From contig OZ024880.1 in NCBI GenBank assembly GCA_964017185.1, positions 43,165,071 to 43,229,070 of the forward strand: DNA of 64,000 nt, read 5' to 3'. A program made the translations under genes and the position numbers. This document shows, one piece after another, positions 33,745-46,504 of the stretch. The stretch comes from Rugalucina vietnamica (taxonomy: Eukaryota; Mollusca; Bivalvia; Lucinida; Lucinidae). Each line of letters starts with the position of its first letter. Position 1 is the first letter of the stretch. Under the pieces are notes generated by a model. It was given only the letters and a program-made list of their open reading frames with translations, was not told the origin of the DNA and ran no database searches.

Positions 33745-34287
33745 AGACATTAACTCCTCAGATTACTGGATAACATCCAAGAAGCGATGACTCTGTCCTG
33801 ACATTTAGACTGCTTAGTAGTCTGTACTACATTTCACAATGTAACCACAGTCTAATGTTTAAGTTCCAAGCAGATCAACAATTACATGTATGGAAAAAAG
33901 TATATGAATTTGGGCGGTGCGTTCCTTTTACCAGAATGAACCTGATTACCAGAATGGACATTTATCTATGTCCTGGAAAACTTTTCATTTCGTTTTTGAA
34001 GACAGATTGGCCTAGACTACGCACAGACTATGATTTATTTGAGAATTTGGTAGTACAGTAAGATTGTGTTCTGTATGATGGGGGTAGTGTAGAGCAAATG
34101 CTCATAGATATGCTTTTAGGACACTGTCACAGTGCCAACACTTTTTACTCATTTCTAAATGCCCATCTTTTTTCTGTTGAACAATCGCTCAGGTGAGCTC
34201 TACTTATTTTTATCAAAGAAACCTCTGACCAATGGCCCCCATCTCTGAGCTGCCATAACCACCATAGGAAGTCAATATTGTCCTACT

Positions 34288-34447
34288 GAGATGAAAAGCG
34301 CCTTTGTTTTCGCTATAGTACTATTCCTGTTCTACTTAAATCCAAAACTTCAAGCATCTAGCCTGCTTCTGTAGCTGAACAGGATGATTTATGGCAGACC
34401 TGGTTGGAAACCCAGAGTGATGATTACCTCATGCAAAGGTTCAAATG
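34288..34447 (+). mobile_element. R1 MITE, 5'-truncated
   Basis: Begins inside the right arm of the palindrome (AAAAGCGCCTTTGTTTTCGC) and runs to a degraded right end (CATGCAAAGGTTCAAATG). Confidence 0.8.
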
Positions 34448-34980
34448 TAAACTGCTGATGATCATAATTGCACAGTATGGACATTGACTCCTGTTTAAGG
34501 AACTGTTTTCCACAGTGGGTTTGAAAAGAGACTCTTTTTTTAATATACGGTAATGTTTTTTTTTCTAAAATGGGTTTGAAAAATAAGACAAAGAAATATT
34601 GTATATTTATTTTTATTTGTGTTTATGCAACATGCTAAAGCACAGTAGATGTACATAGCTCTAACTTAGCATAATTCACAATGATTTCATCTCAATTTCA
34701 GGAAAAAATCATATTTTACTATTAGATCTTTATATAACTTAAAAACAAAACCTTTATTTTATTTTTGTCTTCAGTTTTTTTAGCTTACTTAATTTGTTTT
34801 GCTATGAACCTTATCATAAGAAAACTGTTTTAAATTATCTCCTTGCTTAGTGTAAAAAAGAGGCGTGGATATGCTCAGTTCAGTAACAGTTTGTCGTTTG
34901 TCTCACAACATTAACATATAACACATGGTGAGGCATATCCAATATTTTTAGCCTCCTGTTTTACTGTTTAACTTATTACT

Positions 34981-35259
34981 GGCCCCAAGGTTATGAAATA
35001 TTTTACATGCTCAACTCGGCTAAGCATAAAATTTAAAATGCTTATAAATACTGAAATAGCCCAAATATATTAAAATTGAAGGTTTTGAACTCCAAAACCT
35101 GTAAATTATCCCACTGATAAATGTTAAAACGCCAACAAAATGCCAAGAATTGCATTTTAACATTTATCATGCCAACAACTGCATTTTAACATTTATGAGC
35201 AGGATAAATTTATGTCTCAGCTGAGCTGAGCATGAAAAAAGTTTTATAACCTTGAGGCC
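34981..35259. mobile_element. R3 MITE copy with internal duplication
   Basis: Ends GGCCCCAAGGTTATG and TATAACCTTGAGGCC. Compared with the copy at 29518 it carries about 90 extra bp in the middle (35118-35205), where TGCATTTTAACATTTAT is present twice and also inverted (ATAAATGTTAAAACG). Confidence 0.8.
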
Positions 35260-36334
35260 AGGTAAACAGTTTTTTGACAGATTCTTATGACTTGGTTCAT
35301 ACAATGATCTTAAAAAAAAAATCCTTTGACTTTGGTTCAACTGTCAGCAGATTTCTAATCAAAAATTATCTTATTTCGAATACCGACTACTATTTTGCAG
35401 TTATTCCCCTTTTGCTTTTTTATTTCGCTCTCTCCTTTTCCCTCCTCCTCAAAAGTTTTTTATTAGAAGAAACTAATCTATGAAAGCTACTCAACTGTCG
35501 ACAACAACGAGAATTCACCAAGCACACAACACTCACGTGCATGATATAAACATGAAATAAAAACAGGCAAATCATTGTTTTTTGTTTTTGACATATAAAA
35601 AAAACAACTTTAACTTTGCTGTAAGCACACTTAACTCTCAAAACTATGCCTAAAATATTAGCATATCTTTGGCCTTATCAAGAAGTATCTTTAACTGAAG
35701 AATTTAAGAGAAGAAAAAATATCAAAAAGCTTTACTGACTCAAACCTGTTGAGAATGAAAATATCTAGTCCATAAAAAATAAAGGGCCAGTTTCAAATTT
35801 TCAAAACGACAAAATAGAGACTTGAAAATTGTGGAAATATAAGCAATAAGCATTTGTTCCTTTCACACTTTATTCCTTCCACACTTTTAAAAGTAAGAGA
35901 AGCCATAATATGACAAAAATGACACACTGAAAAAAGCAGATGAGCCAAAAAATAGCCATATACATAGCTTTAGTCTTAGCCGTGACCCCTTAAGGGTTAT
36001 TTATGTTCTTTTAATGCTCTTTTGATAGGATTAAATCCCTTTTTTTACTTAATGAAGGGACAAAATGTAAGCCCTTAATAATCTTGGTCCTTGTTGATTT
36101 CAGTAACATTGCAAATCATGAACTTAAGTTTAAGAGCAATGGTCATCACAAATGACCACAAATCACTTTCCATGATATGCTCAAAGTTTGTTTTGTCATA
36201 ATATGGCTCTAAAAGAATAATGCCCTTGTTTTTGTATATCACACACTCGCCCATTCACACCTCTTGCCTTCCACTGTCATACCTCCTCAAACACAAACAC
36301 ATACACATACAGTTCAATGACCAGTCAGGTGTCA

Positions 36335-36577
36335 TATGAGTTGCCACACAAGAAAACTGGTCTTTGGGCTTTCTGACCAGGTGATATACAAACGGACCTG
36401 TACAGTCACAGACGAAGGCTAGAAGCTTGAAATTTCGAATTTGGGAAGAAGAAGAATTGTACAATCTGAGAGATGAAAACAAAAAGGCGCTGATCAGCTG
36501 TGCAGTTACTGCACAGCTGATCTGCACCTTTGTTTTCGCATAGGCAAATATCCAGTTTTCTCATGACGCGGCCCATA
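36335..36577 (-). mobile_element. R1 MITE copy
   Basis: 243 bp, complete. Palindrome AGCTGTGCAG-TTA-CTGCACAGCT, the perfectly paired GTGCAG variant. Flanks differ from other copies. Confidence 0.92.
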
Positions 36578-38135
36578 GGTGCTATGAACTCACACTATTC
36601 AAACACAAAAGGCATTGACCATTTCGATAATGCTGGCAAATTAAAAATTAAACTGGGTCAAAGTCCTTCATGACTGCAAACATTAAAAGATTATGCTATG
36701 CCGTTCAACTGTTATGAACAATTTCAACAGTAAATGTTCCAAAAAAGAAAGCCCTTATCAAAGTTCAGAAGCCAAATTAAAGGTGGATATTTCGTTGTAG
36801 CCTCGAAGCTTAACTATTTTAAGTCCTAGCAATAACTAACAGGAAATCATGCATGTTTCTCTATAACAACTGGTGGGGAATAGTCACACAGTAATATACT
36901 CGGCACAAAAAGTAATGCTCTTGGGAAAAGTGATCTCCACGTTTACAGAAAAATTTTGGAACATTTACTGTAGGTTTTAACTACAAAAACAGTTTGTTCA
37001 CTCAGTTTAAAATCAGTACCTTAATATTAGTTAAATACAAAAACAACAGAAAAAAGTTCATAAAGTGCAAATGAACTTAAACATTAGTAAATAGCCACTA
37101 CACATGGGTATACACGTTACATAAAACTAGCACACAAGTTACGGCTTCCTGAAACCCTTAATTGTAACAGAAAAAGAAAGAAATGCAATAAATTATATTA
37201 TGATGTGAAAGAAATAGCACTGTGTTTGCATTACGGTGTGTAGTTAGTATAGTTCTAGCACTCAAAAACCAATATTGCTTAACAACAAAACACTTAACTG
37301 AAATGTCACTACCAAAGTTCTTTGTTATCATGTAATTGTAATCAGTCATCACATTTGCAGATTTTGTCTTGCTTGAATGTAAGTATGTAAAATAAAACGA
37401 AGCACAATTTTAAGTGAAATTGCTTGCAGCGCAAATAATAATGTTAAATAATGATATCATTCTTTCATCTCAACCTCGCATAGAACCATATTACCAAAGA
37501 ATACACACATAAAAGAACCACGGAACCATATCCGCATCTTTTGTAACAAATAGGACCATTCTTTAAGTATTTTCGGTAAATACGGCGCGTATAGATATAT
37601 ATATAACTAAAATGTACAACATCGAAAGCATGCTTCTGATGATCTGCCTAAAAATGTGTAAGAGCAGTGAAACTTCCTTAGAAAAAAAGAACAGGTCATA
37701 TGTAACTGTACCAAAGACAGTTTTCATTATCAAAAGCTACTAAGTATTATTAACACTCAACAGCAGATTATGTGCCGGTTATATAAAAAAAATGAAAGAA
37801 ATGCTATCCTATTCATTAAAGGTGCTTTACATACAGAATAACACGTGACCCTGCACAATATTCTTAAAGAAAAACTCTTGCAATCAAGCAAACAGAACAT
37901 ATTAACTTCATAAAAATCACTTTCAAACATTTTCATAACTTGAAAAGTCACTCAACATCTTCCATAACCAAGCTAACCTATCCGAGCAAAGAAATACTTC
38001 TTCTTGTACCTAAGTTCAGCATCACAACTTTTCATCACCATTTAATTAGTTTCTTCAACCACCTGCTTTTTATGCTAATTTATTCTGTGGTTTTTCATAA
38101 AATCAAGATATTTAAAAAGGTACATATACATTATA
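36578..38135. other. Non-coding stretch, nothing recognised
   Basis: AT-rich, short frames only. Nothing repeats elsewhere in the window. Confidence 0.5.
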
Positions 38136-38378
38136 AAATGAGCAGTCTCGTGGGAAAACCAACAATGTGGTTTCCGAACAGGTCCGATACAAACCGGCCT
38201 GTACAAGCACAGAAAAAAGCTAGAAGCTTGAAATTTCGGATTTAAGTAGAAGAGGAATTGTACTATCCGAGTAACGAAAACAAAGGCGCTGATCAGCTTC
38301 GCGGGTAACCGCGAAGCTGATCTGCGCCTTTGTTTTCGCCTATGCAGATCGTTGGTTTCCCATGTGGTGGCTCAAATC
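38136..38378 (-). mobile_element. R1 MITE copy
   Basis: 243 bp, complete. Palindrome AGCTTCGCGGGTAACCGCGAAGCT, perfectly paired TTCGCGG variant. Confidence 0.92.
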
Positions 38379-38483
38379 ATGCTGAAAGCTTATAATGCAA
38401 CATTAATGCTTAAAAGAAGTATTTCTTAAAATCATAAAAAGAATGACTGTAGAGTCATTCTCAAATATTAAAATGATGAAAAC

Positions 38484-38532
38484 TGACTGGTTCTCGTCCT
38501 AGTTTATTTCAATGTGGACCAGAACCAGTCAA
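38484..38532. repeat. Inverted repeat, 16-bp arms
   Basis: TGACTGGTTCTCGTCC and GGACCAGAACCAGTCA with one mismatch and a 17-nt loop. Stand-alone; may be a very small foldback remnant. Confidence 0.7.
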
Positions 38533-38631
38533 TGTAATGAGCTGTATCATGTGAAAACCTATCACTGTTTCCCACTATTAAATAATTAGTGGCAAAAGAA
38601 ATGTTCAATGGTAATCAGCCTAAGGGAAGTT

Positions 38632-38653
38632 TTTCTCATGATGCGGCCCATAC
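38632..38653 (-). mobile_element. R1 solo end
   Basis: TTTTCTCATGATGCGGCCCAT is an R1 terminus with no body attached, about 80 bp from the next R1 copy. Probably a deletion remnant. Confidence 0.55.
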
Positions 38654-38730
38654 ATATAAAAAGTATTTGAAAAGTACATTCTCTGAACCAATTCTACTGG
38701 GTGCTTATTACAAAAGTTCAGTAAATTTCT

Positions 38731-38937
38731 ATTTGAGCCGCTGCATCAGAAAACCAACAATCTGCATATGCGAAAACAAAGGCGCAGATCAGCTTTGCGG
38801 TAACTGTACAGCAAGGATATTAAAATTCCTCTTCTTTCTAAATCCTAAATTTCCAGCCTCCAGTCACCACAGCCTGATTTTTGTCAGACCTGGTCCGAAA
38901 CCTAGATTGTTGGTTTTCTCAGGCAAAGGCTCATTTG
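38731..38937 (+). mobile_element. R1 MITE copy, palindrome degraded
   Basis: Ends intact (ATTTGAGCCGCTGCATC; GGCTCATTTG). The right arm of the palindrome is lost after GGTAACTGTACAGC. Confidence 0.85.
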
Positions 38938-39161
38938 ATATTATACTATTTACAAAAGTAAAGAAGCAGAATACTATATTGACAAGCATACCAATCGTCC
39001 TATCAATGTCTAGTGAGTGAACTGGTACCTTTCTGCAAGCTATACAAATTTTACAATGCACACAAGTTATAGCTTTTAAAAAACAAGGCTTGCAATCTCT
39101 CAGTGCTATTTTCAATAAATGACCATGTTTTAGGTACACTAGGCATTGACAGAATCCTGTC

Positions 39162-39404
39162 TTTGAGCCGTGTCATGAGAAAACAAACATTTTGCATATG
39201 CGAAAACAAAGGCGCAGATCAGCTTCGCAGTTACAGCGAAGCTGATCAGTGCCTTTGTTTTCACTAAAAGGACAGTACAATTCCTTCTCTACTTATACCC
39301 AAAATTTCAATATACTAGCTCTCTTCTGTGAGTGTATAGGTCAGTTTATGTCAGACCTGGTCAGAAGTCCCAAAGACTGGTTTTCTCCCGACACGGCTCA
39401 TTTG
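39162..39404 (+). mobile_element. R1 MITE copy
   Basis: 243 bp. Palindrome AGCTTCGCAG-TTAC-AGCGAAGCT, an intermediate (TTCGCAG) variant with one unpaired base. Confidence 0.92.
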
Positions 39405-39504
39405 TAGTACACCTGTATGCTGATACCTATATGTACAGGTGGTGTGCAAAATTGTTGTACATCAATCTGAATCCTAATATGGGACCAATTTAGTGCAAAG
39501 CAAC

Positions 39505-39747
39505 ATTTGAGCCACCTCATGAGAAAACCAACAATCTGCATATGCGAAAACAAAGACGCAGATCAGCTTCGCGGTAACCGCGAAGCTGATCAGCGCCTTT
39601 GTTTTCGCTACTCGGACAGTACAATTCCTCTTCTACTTAAATCGGAAATATCAAGCTTCTGGCTCTTTTCTGTGCTTGTACAGGTCGGTTTGTGTCGGAC
39701 CTGGTCGGAAACCACATTGTTGGTTTTCCCACGAGACAGCTCATTTA
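39505..39747 (+). mobile_element. R1 MITE copy, best consensus
   Basis: 243 bp. Palindrome AGCTTCGCGGTAACCGCGAAGCT, perfect. The longest unbroken chance frame of the family crosses this copy; I do not consider it a gene. Confidence 0.93.
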
Positions 39748-40033
39748 GTGTGATCACAATTCAAATATGTATGTACAGCAACATTTTAAACAAGAGGAGG
39801 ACATATAAAATTGACTCGGTATGAAAAACATATGTAAACCGAGATACTGTACACATACATATATAACAACAGTGGGACAGGCTGGGGGAGATTTCAATTT
39901 AAGCATGTTGGTGATTTTTTTTCTACAATTCTTCGATCGAAGTTAATACAGTATGTAAATTATCTCAACACAGGGCTTTCCTTAATGACATCCTTTGGAA
40001 GTCAAACCTAGAAACTTCATTTTTTTTTATATA

Positions 40034-41055
40034 CGAGGTATGGCAGGAAAGTTCGTAGACACCATTAGTATTTTTAACAGGAAAAGAAATTCTGCCAAAA
40101 TGAATATATCTGGGTTTGCAAAAATATTTCATGAGCAAATAGACGAAATTTTATGAAAATCTAGCCAAAACGACATATTCTACAGCCTTTTATGTGCACC
40201 TCCCTAACCGGGAGCGGGGCAAGGGTCAACGTCTCAGTGACGTTACTTGAAGTTTATTGCTGTCACTGCTTTATATATTTGTAATAAGTTTAACCAATGT
40301 TTCAGAGTTATTCCACATAGGGTCCTTGGATATCGGTACAATTTTATTATGTGTATCCAGCTGTCAAATGCAGATTTGTGCCAACTGTCCTCAGGTTCTC
40401 TGATGACCGATTTAACATATGAAACCATTTTCATTCGCTGAGAATGTAAGACAAGTGCCCTTCCGCCGCCGTTTATCATCTTAGATGATCTATCGAGCAT
40501 CCAAAAATCAACTCTGCCACTTGTAAAATAGTGGCAGACAAGCTGATAGCTTTTATGTTGTTGTTTATATCATTTGCATCGTGTTTGTTGGCCATTTCCA
40601 TAACAAAAACACACAATTTTATGGTTATCGGCTGTTCTCCAACGTCAAAATTACGCCATTTTTTCAAACATTTTTTTCGGACTGTATCTGAAATTTTATT
40701 CACAGATATCAAACGGTACTGCCGCCAAGGCCCAAACATTCAGAAAACATTGTTGATTGAACATTCTTCCAGGATCAAAATATTTTAACGTTACAGAACA
40801 CTTCCGTGCCGTTTCACAAGCAAAAACAGAATGTGAAAATTGTCACATTTTATTACGTTTTGACACTTGCCCCGCACGGCCCTACCCTCAAGCAGAAAAG
40901 TGGCCATACCAAGCGTGTTATTACTTCAAATTGCACAAAATTTCTGAAATATACTCATAAGATATTGCTGCTTGAAATTATGCAAAACGCTTCTTCAACG
41001 ACGCGTTACTTTTTCTGATAGCTGGAGTGTCTACGAACTTTCCTGCCATACCTCG
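40034..41055. mobile_element. TA-flanked Tc1/mariner-type element, decayed
   Basis: 1022 bp with perfect 29-bp TIRs (40034-40062 and 41027-41055, starting CGAGGTATGGCAGGAAAG), flanked by TA on both sides as in Tc1/mariner. The length is a little below the usual 1.3 kb. The two longest minus-strand frames (40476-40739 and 40243-40500) are broken and show no convincing DDD/DDE motif, so a functional transposase is not present. Perfect TIRs around a decayed interior suggest a non-autonomous, fairly recent mobilisation. Confidence 0.85.
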
Positions 41056-42171
41056 TAATTTTTGGACTCGGGTGAGACCCAGGACACCTGTCCCACTGTT
41101 TATCTAGAAAGCTAAAATATATATACATGTAGCTAGCTATTGTGTTTATACATAGGAGCAAAAACATTGGAACAGAAAAGGAGTGTAGTCATACAATTCA
41201 TAATAAAGCCACAATCCTACATTTTTATACTAAACCAGATTTGGCATACAATACAGACCAAGATCAGATCATCAGACTGCACATAAAACATACATGGTTA
41301 AGTATCAATACACACCTTAAATGTCCCTCTGTCTTTATACTGTCTGTAGAAAAGTGACAAAAGCCATGTAATATCTAATGCATTTTAGAAATTAGCAAGG
41401 CCAATACGCCTAATATTGTACAGAATTTTGCCACTTTGTCATTAGTCAAAAATTTACATCAGTAAGGGTGGATAACTCATACATTTACTCAGTCTTCACT
41501 GCTGGCTGGTGAGCTATTGTGTTGTTACAGTATGGTAAAAAATATAAACATTGTGCTTTCAGTACATACGAAAATATGAATAAGTCAGACAAGCTTTTTG
41601 AATTTCAATTTTAAAATCTATACATAAATTTACAAAACTAAAATTGTTATGTGTTCAGAGCTCTTACATCTACCTTAAGGTCTTTATTCAAAACAAGTGA
41701 TTACAAAATTTATACAACAGGCTATAGTTGTTATTTACATATATTTACAGTGCACATTGAAACATTCACAATCAACTGCAGTCATGTAATAGAATACCTC
41801 TAAAATGCATACTGTTAGGCTCAAATTGTCAAAAGCTTTACAATTAAAAACAAAGAAATTCACAGATCAAAGGCATTGCTTTTCATTTACAAGGTATAAG
41901 CAAAGTTTTAAAAGGTAAAATACTAAACTACAAAGCTGAGATCATTTTAGTATCATTATTTTACAAAGCCATACAATATGCAAGAAAAAGGTCAAAACAT
42001 AAATTGAGGCATTACGTTGGAAAAAATGCAAGGCCCCACATTATGAACAAACTTAAATTGAAGAAAAAACAGTGTATTTCTAAATTTAGTCCTTTTAATT
42101 GATGAAAAATAAGAAAAATCAAACAGAAGTTCATCTTTGTGAGAAAAAAACAAAACAAAACAAAAACACAT

Positions 42172-42361
42172 AACGAAAACATGCCCATGCAATATACAGA
42201 GATTTTTGAATTGGTAAAAATGGAAAAATTTCAGTAGAAAATTTTTGATATCTTTCTTATACATGTATTTGCTCAAAACACAGATTGTGGGTACATGTTA
42301 GAACCGCCTTGCCGAGGCAGTTCTAACGAGTACCCACATTCTATGTTTTGGAGCAAAAATA
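42172..42361 (+). mobile_element. R2 MITE, left part (split by tandem array)
   Basis: Starts CGAAAACATGCCCATG, and includes a palindromic segment TGTGGGTAC..GTTAGAAC / GTTCTAAC..GTACCCACA (42286-42338). It ends at GAGCAAAAATA, where the tandem-array element begins. The right part is 44521-44604. Confidence 0.85.
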
Positions 42362-44520
42362 AGAACTAGAGGACCATTGGTCCTGTAGCTCACCTGAGAG
42401 ATTATCACATTGTAAGCTCATGAGATTTAAATTAATTGAGAATCGACCAATGAAAGTCTATGCATGGACACTATTGACCCCCGGGGCATGGCCAAATTTT
42501 ACCAAGGGGCATGACTGGCACAATTTATAATGGGGACTACCAAACATTGCTACATACAAAATATAGAAGCTATGGGCCTTTTGGTTTCAGAGAAGAAGAT
42601 TTTTGTTAGATTTTCCCATTGTAAGTCTATGGAGACTATCGACCCCCGGGGCGTGGCCAAATTTGACCCCGGGGACATGATTGGCACAATTTATGTAGAG
42701 GACCATTAGCCTTTGCCACATACAAAATATCAAAGCTGTGGGCCCTGTGGTTTCAGAGAAGAAGATTTTTTACTTTTTTTCCCATAGTAAGTCTATGGAG
42801 ACTATCAACCCCCGGGGCGTGGCCAAATTTGACCCCAGGGGCATGGCTGGCACAATTTATGTAGAGGACCATTAGCCATTGCCACATACAAAATATCAAA
42901 GCTGTGTGCCCTGTGGTTTCAGAGAAGAAGATTTTTGAATTTTTTTCCCATAGTAAGTCTATTGAGACTATCAACCTCCGGGGCCTGGCCAAATTTGACC
43001 CCAGGGGCATGAATGGCACAATTTATGTAGAGGACCATTAGCCATTGCTACATACCAAATATCAAAGCTGTGGGCCTAGTGGTTTCAGAGAAGAAGATTT
43101 TTGAATTTTTTTCCCATAGTAAGTCTATGGAGACTATCAACCCCTGGGGCGTGGCCAAATTTGACCCCAGGGGCATGAATGGCACAATTTATGTAGAGGA
43201 CCATTAGCTATTGCTACATATCAAATATCAAAGCTGTGGGCCTAGTGGTTTCAGAGAAGAAGATTTTTTTAGTTTTTCCTATTGTAGTACTATGGAGACT
43301 ATCGACCCCCGGGGCGTGGCCAAATTTGACCCCGGGGACATGATTGGCACAATTTATGTAGAGGACCATTAGCCATTGCCACATACCAAATATCAAAGCT
43401 GTGGGCCCTGTGGTTTCAGAGAAGAAGATTTTTGAATTTTTTTCCCATAGTAAGTCTATGGAGACTATCAACCCCCGGGGCGTGGCCAAATTTGACCCCA
43501 GGGGCATGAATGGCACAATTTATGTAGAGGACCATTAGCCATTGCTACATACCAAATATCAAAGCTGTGGGCCTAGTGGTTTCAGAGAAGAAGATTTTTT
43601 TAGTTTTTTTTCCTATTGTAGGTCTATGGAGACTATCGACCCCCGGGGCATGGCCAAATTTGACCCCCGGGGCATGATTGGCACAATTTATGTAGAGGAC
43701 CATTAGCCATTGCCACGTACAAAATATCAAAGCTGTGGGCCCTGTGGTTTCAGAGAAGAAGATTTTTTAATTTTTTTCCCATAGTAAGTCTATGGAGACT
43801 ATCAACCCCCGGGGCGTGGCCAAATTTGACCCCAGGGGCATGAATGGCACAATTTAAGTAGAGGACCATTAGCCATTGCTACATACCAAATATCAAAGCT
43901 GTGGGCCTAGTGGTTTCAGAGAAGAAGATTTTTTTAGTTTTTTAGACTATCCACCCCCGGGGCGTGGCCAAATTTGACCCCAGGGGCATGACTGGCACAA
44001 TTTATGTAGAGGACCATTAGCCATTGCCACATACCAAATATCAAAGCTGTGGGCCCTGTGGTTTCAGAGAAGAAGATTTTTTAATTTTTTTCCCATAGTA
44101 AGTCTATGGAGACTATCGACCCCCCGGGGCGTGGCCAAATTTGACCCCAGGGGCATGAATGGCACAATTTATGTAGAGGACCATTAGCCATTGCTACATA
44201 CCAAATATCAAAGCTGTGGGCCTAGCGGTTTCAGAGAAGAAGATTTTTTTAGTTTTTCCCATTGTAAGTCTATGGGACCTATCTGTTGCCATGGAAACCA
44301 CAATTTTGATACAATCTGCTCCAAAACCTAATGCCATCAATCCCCCAACCCAATTATGGTTCACATTAAATTTGATCAAGATCGGCCTACTAGCTTCAGA
44401 AATATTCTTCTTTGAAATTGTGGACGGACGACGGACGGACGACGGACGACGACGGACGACGGATGCCTGCCTATCCTATAAGCTCACCTGTGAGCCTTCG
44501 GCTCAGGTGAGCTAAAAATA
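42362..44520 (+). mobile_element. Pearl/Helentron-like element with 166-bp tandem core
   Basis: About 2.16 kb inserted into an R2 copy. The head has GGACCATTGGTCC (42371-42383) and TAGCTCACCTGAG. The core has eleven anchors (GGCACAATTTA) at 42517, 42683, 42849, 43015, 43181, 43346, 43512, 43680, 43846, 43994 and 44161: a period of 165-168 bp, with one unit 18 bp short (43846 to 43994). The tail has a GACGGACG-rich stretch (44421-44462) and a terminal hairpin, 44481-44513 (AGCTCACC..TGAGCC-TTC-GGCTCA..GGTGAGCT). AAAAATA occurs at both junctions (42355-42361, 44514-44520). A conserved head, roughly 160-bp tandem core and hairpin tail match the Pearl family described in bivalves, later linked to Helitron-type rolling-circle elements. 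Frames across the array are shadows. Confidence 0.82.
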
Positions 44521-44604
44521 GGCATACCCCTGCAAACCCCAGTTTTTCTATATAAAAGTGGGGTTTAAGGGGGTATACATTTCATGGACATGTTTTCCTG
44601 ATGG
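44521..44604 (+). mobile_element. R2 MITE, right part
   Basis: Continues the R2 sequence exactly where 42361 stopped: GGCATACCCCTGC, TATATAAAAGTGGGG, GGGTATACATTTCATGGAC, ending ATGTTTTCCTGATGG, the inverted partner of the left end. The unsplit arrangement is seen at 54366-54621. Confidence 0.85.
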
Positions 44605-46504
44605 AATTAGGCTTTTGAGCTATAGACTCAAGCTTACAGCGTACTTTGAAACAGGTGCAAAAAGCATCCCATATGATATTCTTAAGTTTGACTTTGTCCA
44701 TAAATAAGATATAAGACAAGGTACATCACACAAATGGTAATTCAATGGGTTGAATGTTAAATATTTTTCAAAGCATTTTTTTTTCTATTTCACTGCGTAA
44801 ATTGATCAGACTCTCTTACAATCAAACTCCTCATGTCACAGTTTTAAAGGATTCTAGCTTAAATGGATCATGTGCTTTATCTAAACTATAAAAAATATGG
44901 AAAATGGTACAAAGCTTGGTTAGAATCATTCAATTTCTCAAAATCTTTGTACAAACCCTGACATTCATAAGCTCCATACTTGGTGCGACTATATCATTGA
45001 AAATATACTCTATCTAATCTAATGAATAGACACTGAAAATATTCAACAAATTCAAAATGCCCTATTTGTTTCTATTTGTGATTCCGTGAAAAAACATTAC
45101 TGTTAAAACAAAAAATGACATACACATAGAGCTACAACAATATCAATTAATAGAAGTGGAAAGTTTGATTGTTTAAAGCCAATTCCCTGCAAATCTCTGC
45201 TTCTTGGATTTTTTTCTTCATTTTTTAAAGAATTCTTTTTCACTCTTTGTTAACTGGTTTATCTCCCTTACATTGTATTCTCATTATAGTTGTCATCCAA
45301 GAATCGGCATTGAACAATCAAAACAATTAAGTTTATCAACATGATTTATTTCAAACTCCAATATACAAAAGTTGTATTGCACTTCAATACAGTTCAGGTT
45401 ACACACTCGTAAAAATGGAAATCTTTGTGCAATTTTGAAGACAGCTATGAATCCAAATATTATTCTCATATATGCTTGCCCACTTTGTTTTGGCTGTATT
45501 TGTAATCAATAAATGACGAAAAACATGAAGTTTCAGCTATTTAGTTTAAATTCGGAGATTCTTAGATACATATACAAGGTCGAAGCTTGTACAATAAATG
45601 GTATAGCACTATTGATCTATTCATATTTTCATATTTACATAGTTTTAACACTAGTAGCACTGCATCAATGTTAATCTAAATAGCTGAAAATATCAGTTCA
45701 CGTCTATATAGATTTGAAAAAAATTCAGGCACCATTTTGTTGTGAAACCTTTAGAAAGCACTCTCAAGAATGATTTCGTTTTGGAAAAGAATACAATTAA
45801 ATTGCTTCTTTTGCAAAACAAAAGTACAAGTAGCACATGTGAAAGAGAGGTAATTATATTACCATCGTCAGAAAACTATTCCTTTCTACAGGATTTTGAA
45901 AACTGTTTTTTACAAGAATTTTGGTACTTTGGTCAATTTTTACTGTTCAAGATATCAGAATAAATCTTTTGTTTTTTGTCAAAAATCAAATGTGAATATG
46001 TTACAACGATTTATATTGGTTGTCCAGCAACCAATGAAAACAGGTGTAACATTTTATCATTTGTGTCTGCTGTGAATAAGTGATCCAAACATTTTTATTC
46101 ACAGAATACTTAACAAGGTATCTTAATAAAACTTCTAACAACCTGAAAATTTACGTGTCTCTTGGACCAAGTATATCAAAACATGAATGCATCTGTTGAT
46201 AATTTATGAAAAAATTCAAAATTTTGCCATAAAACTATTCTAAGTTTTATAAATGGATTTTATAGAAAATAGGCTAAATTCATTCTTAAATTAGCAACAA
46301 ATACAATCGTGACTCTCCAGATCATCTCTTAATCTATATAGTTTCCATTCAAATATTTAATAAGCATCATAAAACATGTTTCTAACAGCGCTGTCATCTT
46401 CCCATTATTGTTTCTTTCCTATTTACCATGTCTCATTGAAGCAAGGGTGCAAAAAGAGTTATCTTCTCGTTATTTAACCTGCAGTGTAAGTTCGCTTGAC
46501 GATC
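44605..46504. other. 3' flank of the transporter gene
   Basis: AT-rich, no further exon recognised. On the minus strand this holds the transporter 3' UTR. AATAAA on that strand (TTTATT at about 46094) is one possible poly(A) signal. The end of the mRNA cannot be fixed. Confidence 0.45.

Noticed and set aside
39507..39824. R1-derived reading frames (around 18687, 25195, 38589, 39507, 52682 and others) as a conserved protein family
   Set aside because: The similar peptides come from a repeated MITE read in the same frame; stops and frameshifts differ between copies, and there is no start or stop conservation.
40243..40788. Intact transposase in the TA-flanked element
   Set aside because: Only short broken frames on both strands, with no recognisable catalytic aspartates.
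42517..44220. CRISPR array
   Set aside because: Whole 166-bp units repeat, with no short repeat plus unique spacer pattern, and the genome is eukaryotic.
42753..44515. 60-100 codon frames across the tandem array
   Set aside because: Periodic translation of a 166-bp non-coding repeat.
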